19,893 bases of DNA from assembly GCA_051651645.1 (NCBI GenBank), contig JBOFSR010000010.1:1-19893 (forward strand). Reading direction: 5' to 3'. Every line of letters begins with the position of its first letter. Position 1 is the stretch's first letter. A program made the translations under genes and the position numbers. The notes under the pieces were generated by a model, which worked only from the letters and a program-made list of their open reading frames with translations, did no database searches and was not told the origin of the DNA. This stretch comes from JBOFSR01 sp051651645. Its GTDB lineage: Bacteria; Spirochaetota; Spirochaetia; Treponematales; Treponemataceae. Of the stretch, positions 1-6,653 are shown one piece after another.

Positions 1-1
1 G

Positions 2-598
2 GTTACCAAAATTGAAACAGCAGGGGATGAGGAAAACAGACTTGTCGGATCAATTCGCTCAACACGAGGATTTGAAATTCAAAACATGCTAAACTCTTGT
101 GGCGATTTATTCTTGAATTATGGCGGGCATGCCTTTGCAGGCGGGTTTAGCCTCCAAGAAAGCAATTTTGTTGAGTTTGAAAATCGTATAAAAAAATATG
201 TGCCATTTATTGAATTTTCAGAAACGACCGAACAGATTTTTACAATCGATGCTGAGCTTCCTCATACCTATTTTACGCCAGAAATTGCAGAACTTATTGA
301 TAGTCTTGAACCGTATGGCGAGGCAAATAAACCGCTTGTTTTTTTATTAAAAAAAGCCAAAGTATTTTCAGCCGAAATTGTTGGCAAAATTGAAGCAAAG
401 CACTTAAAACTCACATTGAGTATAGGAAAATACAAATGGCCTGCCCTTTTTTGGAATGCCTCCGAGCGATATAAACGCGATTTTGAAACAGGAGACTTCG
501 TGGATATAGTTTTTCAAGTCAATAAAAATACATTTAATGGAACCGAGACAAGCCAAATCATTATTAGCGATTTAGCAAAAAGCGATAATTCTGCCTAA
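2..598 (+). CDS. recJ: Single-stranded-DNA exonuclease RecJ, C-terminal part (5' truncated by window edge)
   Basis: The reading frame is open from base 2 to the TAA at 596-598 and gives about 198 residues with no start inside the window. The fragment has the DHHA1 nucleic-acid-binding signature GGHAFAGG at about fragment residues 41-48, preceded by a GSIRS segment. A C-terminal OB-like region of about 130 residues follows. This is the normal end of RecJ, the 5'-3' single-strand exonuclease of recombination and mismatch repair. The catalytic DHH domain lies upstream and cannot be checked. The gene converges on the rseC-like operon with 78 bp between the stops. I see only a weak imperfect hairpin in that gap. 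Confidence 0.88.
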   Translation, partial: VTKIETAGDEENRLVGSIRSTRGFEIQNMLNSCGDLFLNYGGHAFAGGFSLQESNFVEFENRIKKYVPFIEFSETTEQIFTIDAELPHTYFTPEIAELIDSLEPYGEANKPLVFLLKKAKVFSAEIVGKIEAKHLKLTLSIGKYKWPALFWNASERYKRDFETGDFVDIVFQVNKNTFNGTETSQIIISDLAKSDNSA

Positions 599-676
599 CA
601 AATAATTTTTACAATGATTGAAATGTGCATTTTAAATGATCTTTTCACAAGACCTATCATTCAGTAAAATAATGAT

Positions 677-1105
677 TTAGACTTTATCAAGAATCTCTGA
701 AATATACGCGTACTGTGGCTGAGAAAAAAAATACGACCGTGCAAAAACAAGACAACAAGAAAGTGTAAAAAAACTGAGCACCCCACATACTCGCCACACC
801 TCTGGCACAGTCTGATTTGCGTACAGTTTTACATACAGTGAATTTGCTACAAAATAGCCAATCACAGCCATTGTAATAGGAAAAAAGAGACTCACAATAG
901 CTTGAAAAGATTTTACGGCCGTTGAAGATTTTAAATTAACGACATCCCCAATGCAAAGCGGAAGCTGTAATGAATTTTTTACCCAAAAAGGTTTGCCTTG
1001 CTTTGCACAAGAAGAATCATTGCAGCTCAAACAAGCATCACTAATCAAGGGTAAAACCAGAACTTTTTTGTTTTCAATTTTTATAACTTTTGTTTTCTCA
1101 CTCAT
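677..1105 (-). CDS. RseC/MucC-family (SoxR-reducing system type) membrane protein
   Basis: This is a 142-residue protein. Its N-terminal soluble part has a cysteine cluster (C25, C28, C33, with C51 further on). Two hydrophobic helices follow at about residues 68-90 and 105-122. That layout, an N-terminal Cys motif plus two membrane segments, is the RseC/MucC pattern. In other bacteria this family is linked to sigma-E control or to electron supply to SoxR through Rnf. No partner rnf or rpoE gene is visible here, so the role is open. It is the last gene of a four-gene minus-strand operon; its ATG lies 3 bp after the stop of the YmdB-like gene. Confidence 0.72.
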   Translation of the reverse strand: MSEKTKVIKIENKKVLVLPLISDACLSCNDSSCAKQGKPFWVKNSLQLPLCIGDVVNLKSSTAVKSFQAIVSLFFPITMAVIGYFVANSLYVKLYANQTVPEVWRVCGVLSFFTLSCCLVFARSYFFSQPQYAYISEILDKV

Positions 1106-1108
1106 ACT

Positions 1109-1909
1109 TTAATCACTTTTTAAAGAACGCTTTATACGCACAATTGAATCAGCAAAGCCTTTCTGATTAATTGAAACACAAACGCCTTGCAACTCAATTT
1201 CACTTTTTTCCTCAATTTCAAGCTCTTTTGTCCACAGAGGAATACCGCTTAAAAACTCAGAAATCTTTGGTAGGGGATCAAGACCTGCAACGGCATGAAC
1301 AAAGCCCGTTCGACCTGCGTCGGTAATTGTTGCACTTCCCCCATCCAAAATACATTCATCAGCAGTTTGAACTCTTCCATGAGATCCAATCACCGCAGAA
1401 ACTTTTCCATCAGCAAAAAAAGAAAAAGATTTTTTCTCTGCAGTCGCTCCTGCATGAAAATCAATGATGATATTATTGGTTTCTTTTTTAATTTTGTCAA
1501 CTAAGTATCGAAGAGACTCAAAAGGATTTTCTCCATGAACTCGTGTAAAATGCGAAAATCCTATAAGTGAAACAACGGCAAGTTTTTTCTCTCCCTTTCC
1601 GATAATCCGCCAGCCACGACCAGGACTTTCACAAATATAATTTGCTGGGCGTAAAACGCTTGGCATCTGTGCCAAATCATTTGTTAGATCTCGTTTATAA
1701 AAAATAAAATCGCCGCCAGTGATGATATCAACGCCGAGTTTTCGTAAATACGCTGCATGATTTTTGCCAAGCCCTGCACCATTTGTAGCACCGTCAGCAT
1801 TTGCAATCACATAATCAATTTTGAATTCTTGCTTCAAAGAAGGAAGCATTTTTTTTACACATTGAATGCCTGCTTTTCCCACTAACTCTGCGATGTATAA
1901 TACATTCAT
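1109..1909 (-). CDS. YmdB/TIGR00282-type metallophosphoesterase homologue with altered metal ligands
   Basis: The fold-defining order of the YmdB (TIGR00282) family can be followed along the protein: the N-terminal strand MNVLYIAELVGKAG, a VIAN turn, DFHAGATAEK (about 150-159) and GSHGRVQTADE (175-185). The ATG at 1909 was chosen because the protein then starts exactly as the family does, 4 bp after the upstream stop; a longer frame to 1954 would overlap the TPR gene. The length is 266 residues, as usual. YmdB is a 2',3'-cyclic nucleotide phosphodiesterase. Here several metal-binding positions differ: E8 for Asp, D39 for Glu, D67-F68 for Asn-His, and R179 for the last His. H152 and H177 remain. 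It may use different metals, have a different substrate, or be inactive. Confidence 0.82.
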   Translation of the reverse strand: MNVLYIAELVGKAGIQCVKKMLPSLKQEFKIDYVIANADGATNGAGLGKNHAAYLRKLGVDIITGGDFIFYKRDLTNDLAQMPSVLRPANYICESPGRGWRIIGKGEKKLAVVSLIGFSHFTRVHGENPFESLRYLVDKIKKETNNIIIDFHAGATAEKKSFSFFADGKVSAVIGSHGRVQTADECILDGGSATITDAGRTGFVHAVAGLDPLPKISEFLSGIPLWTKELEIEEKSEIELQGVCVSINQKGFADSIVRIKRSLKSD

Positions 1910-1913
1910 GCAA

Positions 1914-3011
1914 TTAATTTTTTTCAGACAAAGGCTGATAAATTGTCTTGCCAATCAAACTAAGTCGCCCATCAACAAAAGCAAGATTGCCTAAAACCTG
2001 CAAAGAGCGAGCCGTATCAATGGTGACAGGCTGATTAAAAAAAAGCGGAATAATACCATCAATGCGATTTTCAGTATCATAGCCGATAACAAAATCACAC
2101 GTAAATGTTGTTTCATCAGTAACAATATTTGCAACGCGACCACGCCAAACTACCCAGCAGCCAGCATAAAAAAGTGGATTTTTCATCACTTGTTGATAAG
2201 AAAAGTTTTCTTTTTCATCACTTTGAAGCGTTTCAAAAGTTGGAGGGCTAAGAAAATCCTTTAAAAGCGTTGCTTTTTGCTTAATTTGCGAAATTGCATT
2301 TGAATTCAAAATACGATTAATTTCAACTAAAGCCGAATTATCACGATATTGCTGAAAAAAAGTTTGTGCTTGTAAGTATGACTTATTCACCTCATCAGCA
2401 GAAAGCAAGAGATTATATGTTTCAATAGAAAGATCTGCAACAACAGGCTTTGTTTTTTCATCAGTTGAAAGTACGATTTTACTTAAATCAGCACGATCAG
2501 CGGTTTGCGGTTTTGTCTTTGGAAGAAGAGCGATAACGGATCCTGCAACTATAAGAAAAGCAAGAATAACAAAGGGGAAAACAGGAATATAAACGCCAGT
2601 TGGCGGATAAAATTGCTTTATTTTTTCTTTTTGAATCCAGCTTTCAAGCGTTTGATCATCGCCATGCTTTCTAATAAACTGCATCGCTTTTTTTGCAATC
2701 TTATTTTTAGGATCATACTCAAGCGTTTCAAGATAAAACTCAACTGCCTGACCTGTATCGCCTTTTCGCAAAAATAAAGCTGCCTGTGCCAATAAAAGCT
2801 TTGGATCTCGCAAACGGATTTGCCTGCCCCGCTGCAAGTACGATTGAGTTCCGCCTAAATCGCCCATGTACATGCAAGAAACGGCAAGCAGATAAAAATA
2901 TTCAGCAGAATCGCGAAAATCAATAATTTTAGGCTCCAGCATAGAAAGCACTGCAGAGAATTTTTTTTGAGTAAAAAGTTTGTGTGCTTTTTGAAGAACA
3001 TTATTAGACAT
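1914..3011 (-). CDS. TPR-repeat protein with one membrane anchor
   Basis: This is a 365-residue protein. Residues 1-130 read as helical TPR-like pairs, for example around 35-65 and 70-110. A single hydrophobic helix spans about 141-163, followed by about 200 residues with a helical linker and a beta-rich end. There is no N-terminal signal peptide, so the TPR part is probably cytoplasmic and the C-terminal domain is on the far side of the membrane. The ATG has a GGAG ribosome-binding site about 9 nt upstream. It is the second gene of the operon, 21 bp after the exported protein and 4 bp before the YmdB-like gene. I do not recognise a specific family. A scaffold role is only a guess from the TPRs. 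Confidence 0.75.
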   Translation of the reverse strand: MSNNVLQKAHKLFTQKKFSAVLSMLEPKIIDFRDSAEYFYLLAVSCMYMGDLGGTQSYLQRGRQIRLRDPKLLLAQAALFLRKGDTGQAVEFYLETLEYDPKNKIAKKAMQFIRKHGDDQTLESWIQKEKIKQFYPPTGVYIPVFPFVILAFLIVAGSVIALLPKTKPQTADRADLSKIVLSTDEKTKPVVADLSIETYNLLLSADEVNKSYLQAQTFFQQYRDNSALVEINRILNSNAISQIKQKATLLKDFLSPPTFETLQSDEKENFSYQQVMKNPLFYAGCWVVWRGRVANIVTDETTFTCDFVIGYDTENRIDGIIPLFFNQPVTIDTARSLQVLGNLAFVDGRLSLIGKTIYQPLSEKN

Positions 3012-3032
3012 TTAAATTATTTCTCCTTGCTA

Positions 3033-4076
3033 TTATGCAATATGTGATTTGACATATTCTTTTCGACGCTTACCATCAAAGAAAAACAAATCTTGTTTTC
3101 TATCAAGGTGCAGTGCCATCAATTTTTTTGCCGAAAACTGTTTTTTAACGGCACTCGTTTTAAGTAACTGCTTACTATGAAAACTTGCTATAAAAGGGAC
3201 AATATCATTCTCAAGGAACGCCCTTCCAAGCATTGCATTACTTAAATCTGTTGCCGCGTCTGCACCGTCTTTTGCCGTTGTAATATAGTATGAAAAGATT
3301 TTTTCTCCCTGTGGATCAAGGCGAAAATCCTCCCACGTAATGCCAACGGCGGAATTCCCAATTGCCGTAAAACTCGAAAACTTTTTTCCATAGCTAATTC
3401 TAGGATTCCAGTCATTTGCAAAAATTGTAGATCGTGCGGCAACATCAACTCGCACTGGTGGTGTAACATCTAAATCAGTCAAAATAAATTTCATTGAAGT
3501 TTTTTTGTCACTTGACTCAAGCCACCGTATCTCCTCCATATCGAGGAATTGCATTTCTTGATTAACCCGAGAATGTGCAACGGTTGAAAAATGCCAATCC
3601 CGTTTTTCACCAAGATACGTATCAAAAACGCCCTTAAATCCAAAATTCTCATCGCTAGAACCTAAATTAGTTATGGTTATTTCCATTCGCACCGTATCTT
3701 GTAAAATATCAGCAATCGACGAAAAAAACAAGAAGTCAATCAGTACCGAGGCAACATTTTCTATCATATACGTGATACTAATTCCAAATAACGTCTCTTC
3801 AGCGGTAACCGTCAATCCCCTTGAAGGACTGAGCATATATATTCTATCACGTATTCGCAATAAATACTTGCTTAACTCATGTTTATTTGCTTCAGAAAAA
3901 ATGGGAACTTCTTGCAAGGATTGCTCAACATCAGGATCATTTGTGTAAAGCAAAATCGCTCCATTTTGTTCATCTAAAACAAGTTTAACAGCACCACGAA
4001 CAATACCAAGTTTAATTGCAAAAAGATTTCCTAAAATCATAGAAAAAAATAAAAAGCTAAGAAAAATCTTTTTCAC
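3033..4076 (-). CDS. Hypothetical exported protein
   Basis: This is a 347-residue protein with a clear signal peptide: KK at positions 2-3, a hydrophobic core, then GNLFA as a likely signal peptidase I site near residue 20. There is no cysteine lipobox, so it should be periplasmic or outer-membrane associated. The body alternates short hydrophobic strands with polar turns and looks beta-rich. I recognise no enzyme motif. The start is GTG at 4076, supported by a GGAGG ribosome-binding site 4 nt upstream; no in-frame ATG fits the signal peptide. It leads the four-gene operon (exported protein, TPR, YmdB-like, RseC-like). Confidence 0.7.
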   Translation of the reverse strand: MKKIFLSFLFFSMILGNLFAIKLGIVRGAVKLVLDEQNGAILLYTNDPDVEQSLQEVPIFSEANKHELSKYLLRIRDRIYMLSPSRGLTVTAEETLFGISITYMIENVASVLIDFLFFSSIADILQDTVRMEITITNLGSSDENFGFKGVFDTYLGEKRDWHFSTVAHSRVNQEMQFLDMEEIRWLESSDKKTSMKFILTDLDVTPPVRVDVAARSTIFANDWNPRISYGKKFSSFTAIGNSAVGITWEDFRLDPQGEKIFSYYITTAKDGADAATDLSNAMLGRAFLENDIVPFIASFHSKQLLKTSAVKKQFSAKKLMALHLDRKQDLFFFDGKRRKEYVKSHIA

Positions 4077-4168
4077 AAAACCTCCACGCTACATTATCGG
4101 TAAACTACTTACAAGTAATTAGAAAAATATACAAAACTCAACAAGAATGAGCGACTCCGTGCGACAGC

Positions 4169-4804
4169 TCAAATTTTTATACAGTCAAGTTTGTTAGAAA
4201 AAAATGCCGAGCCTGAAACAATAACATCAGCTCCCGCCTCAATAACAGAATGGATAGTCGTATTATTAATGCCCCCATCAACGGAAATTTTATATTCGAA
4301 ACCATTTTTTTCAGCCATTTTTTTCAAGTCTTTTATTTTTTCAAGGGAGGATGGAATAAATTGTTGCCCGCCAAACCCTGGATTTACCGACATTACAAGA
4401 ACAAGGTCAACAAAGGGCAAAATATCTTTCAAAAAAGAAACGGGTGTTGACGGCACAATACTGATTCCAGCTTTTTTTCCCAATGAATGAATTTGCTCAA
4501 TTAGTCGATGGTGATGAATGGTATTTTCGTAGTGAAAAGTGATGCTATCCGCGCCTGCATCAGCAAAACTTTTGAAGTGATTTTGAGGTTCATGGATCAT
4601 CAAATGCACATCAAAAAAAAGATTTGTCAAAGGACGAATCGCCTCAACAATCATTGAACCAAACGATATATTCGGCACAAAAAAACCGTCCATAATATCA
4701 ATATGCACCCACTGTGCAGAGGATTCATTAATAAAACTAACGGATTTTGCAAGGTGAGTAAAATCTGCGGCTAAAATTGACGGTGCTAAAATTGTTTGAG
4801 ACAT
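4169..4804 (-). CDS. rpe: Ribulose-phosphate 3-epimerase
   Basis: This 211-residue TIM-barrel enzyme interconverts ribulose-5-phosphate and xylulose-5-phosphate in the pentose phosphate pathway. All family signatures are present: APSILAADF at the start (S9), HIDIMDG (H34, D36), DVHLMI (H67), SVNPGFGGQQF and SVDGGIN (D176). H34, D36, H67 and D176 are the metal and acid-base residues, so it should be active. The C-terminal phosphate-binding GSAFF is intact. Length is normal. The ATG at 4804 gives the expected N-terminus. No Shine-Dalgarno sequence precedes it; instead a promoter -10 ends 7 nt upstream, which suggests a leaderless message. Confidence 0.95.
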   Translation of the reverse strand: MSQTILAPSILAADFTHLAKSVSFINESSAQWVHIDIMDGFFVPNISFGSMIVEAIRPLTNLFFDVHLMIHEPQNHFKSFADAGADSITFHYENTIHHHRLIEQIHSLGKKAGISIVPSTPVSFLKDILPFVDLVLVMSVNPGFGGQQFIPSSLEKIKDLKKMAEKNGFEYKISVDGGINNTTIHSVIEAGADVIVSGSAFFSNKLDCIKI

Positions 4805-4811
4805 ATACTCA

Positions 4812-4839
4812 TACTATAGAAAAAAGTTTTCTTTGTAAA
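4812..4839 (-). promoter_or_regulatory. Candidate sigma-70 promoter of rpe, very close to the start codon
   Basis: On the minus strand TTTACA (4839-4834), a 16-bp spacer and TATAGT (4817-4812) form a good promoter. Only 7 bp separate the -10 box from the ATG at 4804, so transcription should begin at or next to the start codon. Confidence 0.55.
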
Positions 4840-4975
4840 CAAAAACGACACTTTTTAAGCTTAATAATAGTTTTCATAGTAGAACCAACACAAACAAAAA
4901 GCAAAAATCCAATGACGTATTTTTGCAATTTTTGAGAAGCTCAATTTGAAATCTTTTAGGCTATCCTCCTCTAGC

Positions 4976-5001
4976 AAAAAAAAAAAAAAATATGCTAAAA
5001 T
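4976..5001 (+). promoter_or_regulatory. 15-A tract with adjoining -10-like element upstream of efp
   Basis: Fifteen consecutive A residues (4976-4990) are followed directly by TATGCT (4991-4996) and TAAAAT (4996-5001), either of which could be the efp -10 box. No convincing -35 box is found at the matching distance, so the A tract would sit in the spacer or act as an upstream element. The 230-bp gap 4805-5034 otherwise holds only the rpe promoter and a short TTAAGCTTAA palindrome at 4855-4864. Confidence 0.4.
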
Positions 5002-5034
5002 CGTTTTCATAAATAAACATTAAGTGAGGAACAT

Positions 5035-5598
5035 ATGATTAGAGGTGGCGATATTGCAAAAGGCACAGTTCTTTTAATAAAAAACTCTCCCTATCTTGTT
5101 ACAGAAAGAGAATTTGTAAATCCTGGTAAGGGCTCCGCCTTTGCTCGCGTAAAAATGAAAAATCTAAAAGACGGAACGGTTTTAACGCAAACCATTAAAA
5201 CGCCTGATACGGTTGAGGATGCAACGGTTGATACGCATGATGGGCAATATCAATATTCTGACGGAGAAAATCATGTTTTTATGGACATTGCCTCTTTTGA
5301 AACAATCACGGTTCCAGAGGATTTGAACGAAAATCTAAAATATTACCTGAAAGAAGGCGAAACATATCCCATTTTGATTTGGGAAGAGAATGCAATTGAC
5401 GTAAAAGTGCCACTTAAAATGGTTTTTACCGTCGCAGAAAGCGAAAATTACATAAAAGGGGATACCGTCTCTGGTGCGACAAAACCTGTTGTTACCGAAA
5501 CAGGCCTAACGGTGCGTGTGCCACTTTTTATAAAACAAGATGAGAAAATTTTAGTAAACACCGAATCAAATGAATACGTTGAGCGCGTAAACTCATAA
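5035..5598 (+). CDS. efp: Translation elongation factor P
   Basis: EF-P binds ribosomes stalled on proline stretches and restores peptide bond formation. The 187-residue length is standard and three beta-barrel domains are expected. The domain I loop NPGKGSAFARVKM places the usually modified lysine at K32. The C-terminal part ends in the typical TGLTVRVPLFI and GEKI-like region (here DEKILVNTES). The ATG is preceded by GTGAGGA about 7 nt upstream. No EpmA or EpmB gene is in the window, so the modification type is unknown. It is followed 40 bp later by a small membrane protein and then adk on the same strand. Confidence 0.96.
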   Translation: MIRGGDIAKGTVLLIKNSPYLVTEREFVNPGKGSAFARVKMKNLKDGTVLTQTIKTPDTVEDATVDTHDGQYQYSDGENHVFMDIASFETITVPEDLNENLKYYLKEGETYPILIWEENAIDVKVPLKMVFTVAESENYIKGDTVSGATKPVVTETGLTVRVPLFIKQDEKILVNTESNEYVERVNS

Positions 5599-5638
5599 TT
5601 GCGTGCGTAATTTTTTCAAAAAATGCAATAATTCTGAA

Positions 5639-5899
5639 ATGTCACAAAAAGAGCTTTTGCAAGAAAATTACAGACAAGTGATTATGCATAGAAATATTTG
5701 TGCCATTGCCTTTGTTTTTATTGGCTACAGTGCGTGGGATGAAACCCAAAAAGCAAATCCGCCATGGTGGTTTTATCTTTGCATGAGTATTATTTTGTTT
5801 GCCTTTGTTGCAACAGGACTTATGCAGCATTTGCAAGCAAAAAAAATTGAAGAAGAAATTGCAAATCTTAAAAATACTGAAAGCGAAACAGATAATTAA
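5639..5899 (+). CDS. Small two-helix membrane protein of unknown function
   Basis: This is a protein of about 86 residues. It has a short polar N-terminus, a hydrophobic helix around NICAIAFVFIGYSAW, a WW-containing loop, and a second helix around LCMSIILFAFVATGLM. A charged helical tail rich in Glu and Lys follows. This predicts a hairpin in the inner membrane. The start is uncertain. ATG at 5639 is given; an in-frame GTG at 5603, only 4 bp after the efp stop, would add 12 residues. Neither has a convincing Shine-Dalgarno sequence. The tight position between efp and adk suggests cotranscription. I recognise no family. Confidence 0.6.
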   Translation: MSQKELLQENYRQVIMHRNICAIAFVFIGYSAWDETQKANPPWWFYLCMSIILFAFVATGLMQHLQAKKIEEEIANLKNTESETDN

Positions 5900-5933
5900 T
5901 TTTTAAACAACATACCATTTATAAGGAAAAGTG

Positions 5934-6566
5934 ATGAATTTTATTTTTTTAGGCCCTCCTGGTGCAGGAAAAGGAACTCTTGCTGCAAAAATCGCAGTTG
6001 AGTATGCAATTCCGCACATTTCAACAGGCGATATTTTTAGAAAAGCAATTAAAGATCAAACCCCGCTTGGCATACAAGTTAAGGCGATTATTGACTCAGG
6101 ATCTTTGGTAAGTGACGATATTACAACGGCTTTAGTAAAAGACAGACTTGAACAAAGAGATGCTAAAAACGGATATATTCTTGATGGCTTTCCGCGAACA
6201 AAACCGCAAGCCCAAGCATTAGAAGAATTTGCCAAAATTGATTGTGCCGTAAACTTTGAAATCTCAAATGAAGCCGTTGTCGAAAGACTTTCTGGCCGCC
6301 GAGTTTGTAAATCATGCGGGCAAAATTTTCATGTAACGTTTTTGCCACCGCAAAAAGAAGGCTTTTGTGATGCCTGTGCAGGCGAGCTCTTTACACGAGA
6401 TGATGACAAAGCACAAGCCATTATGCACCGCCTCGATGTTTACCGCGAGCAAACGCAACCCCTAATTGAGTTTTATCAAAATAAAAATCTTCTGGTAAAT
6501 ATTGATGCAAAACCTGCAACAAACGTTATTTTAAAAGAGTTTAAAGCAAAATTTCCTGCAAAATAA
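5934..6566 (+). CDS. adk: Adenylate kinase, zinc-binding lid type
   Basis: It catalyses ATP + AMP to 2 ADP in the cytoplasm. The P-loop GPPGAGKGT is at residues 7-15, the AMP-binding STGD and DGFPRT segments are at about 30-33 and 84-89, and arginines lie in the lid and near the end. The lid has four cysteines (C125, C128, C145, C148) in the C-x2-C...C-x2-C arrangement that binds structural zinc. The length is 210 residues. A GTG at 5931 is directly followed by ATG at 5934; AGGA at 5924-5927 is 6 nt from the ATG but only 3 nt from the GTG, so ATG is preferred. Confidence 0.96.
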   Translation: MNFIFLGPPGAGKGTLAAKIAVEYAIPHISTGDIFRKAIKDQTPLGIQVKAIIDSGSLVSDDITTALVKDRLEQRDAKNGYILDGFPRTKPQAQALEEFAKIDCAVNFEISNEAVVERLSGRRVCKSCGQNFHVTFLPPQKEGFCDACAGELFTRDDDKAQAIMHRLDVYREQTQPLIEFYQNKNLLVNIDAKPATNVILKEFKAKFPAK

Positions 6567-6653
6567 AGTAAATAGAAAGAGTCAAAGTTTTTTGCAACAG
6601 GGCTTAAATCTAACGTTGGCTCAATCGCTGAATTGCAAAATGCAACAAACTGC

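Noticed and set aside
5603..5638. GTG start for the small membrane protein
   Set aside because: Possible by coupling to efp, but there is no ribosome-binding site and it adds only a short basic stretch; kept as an alternative.
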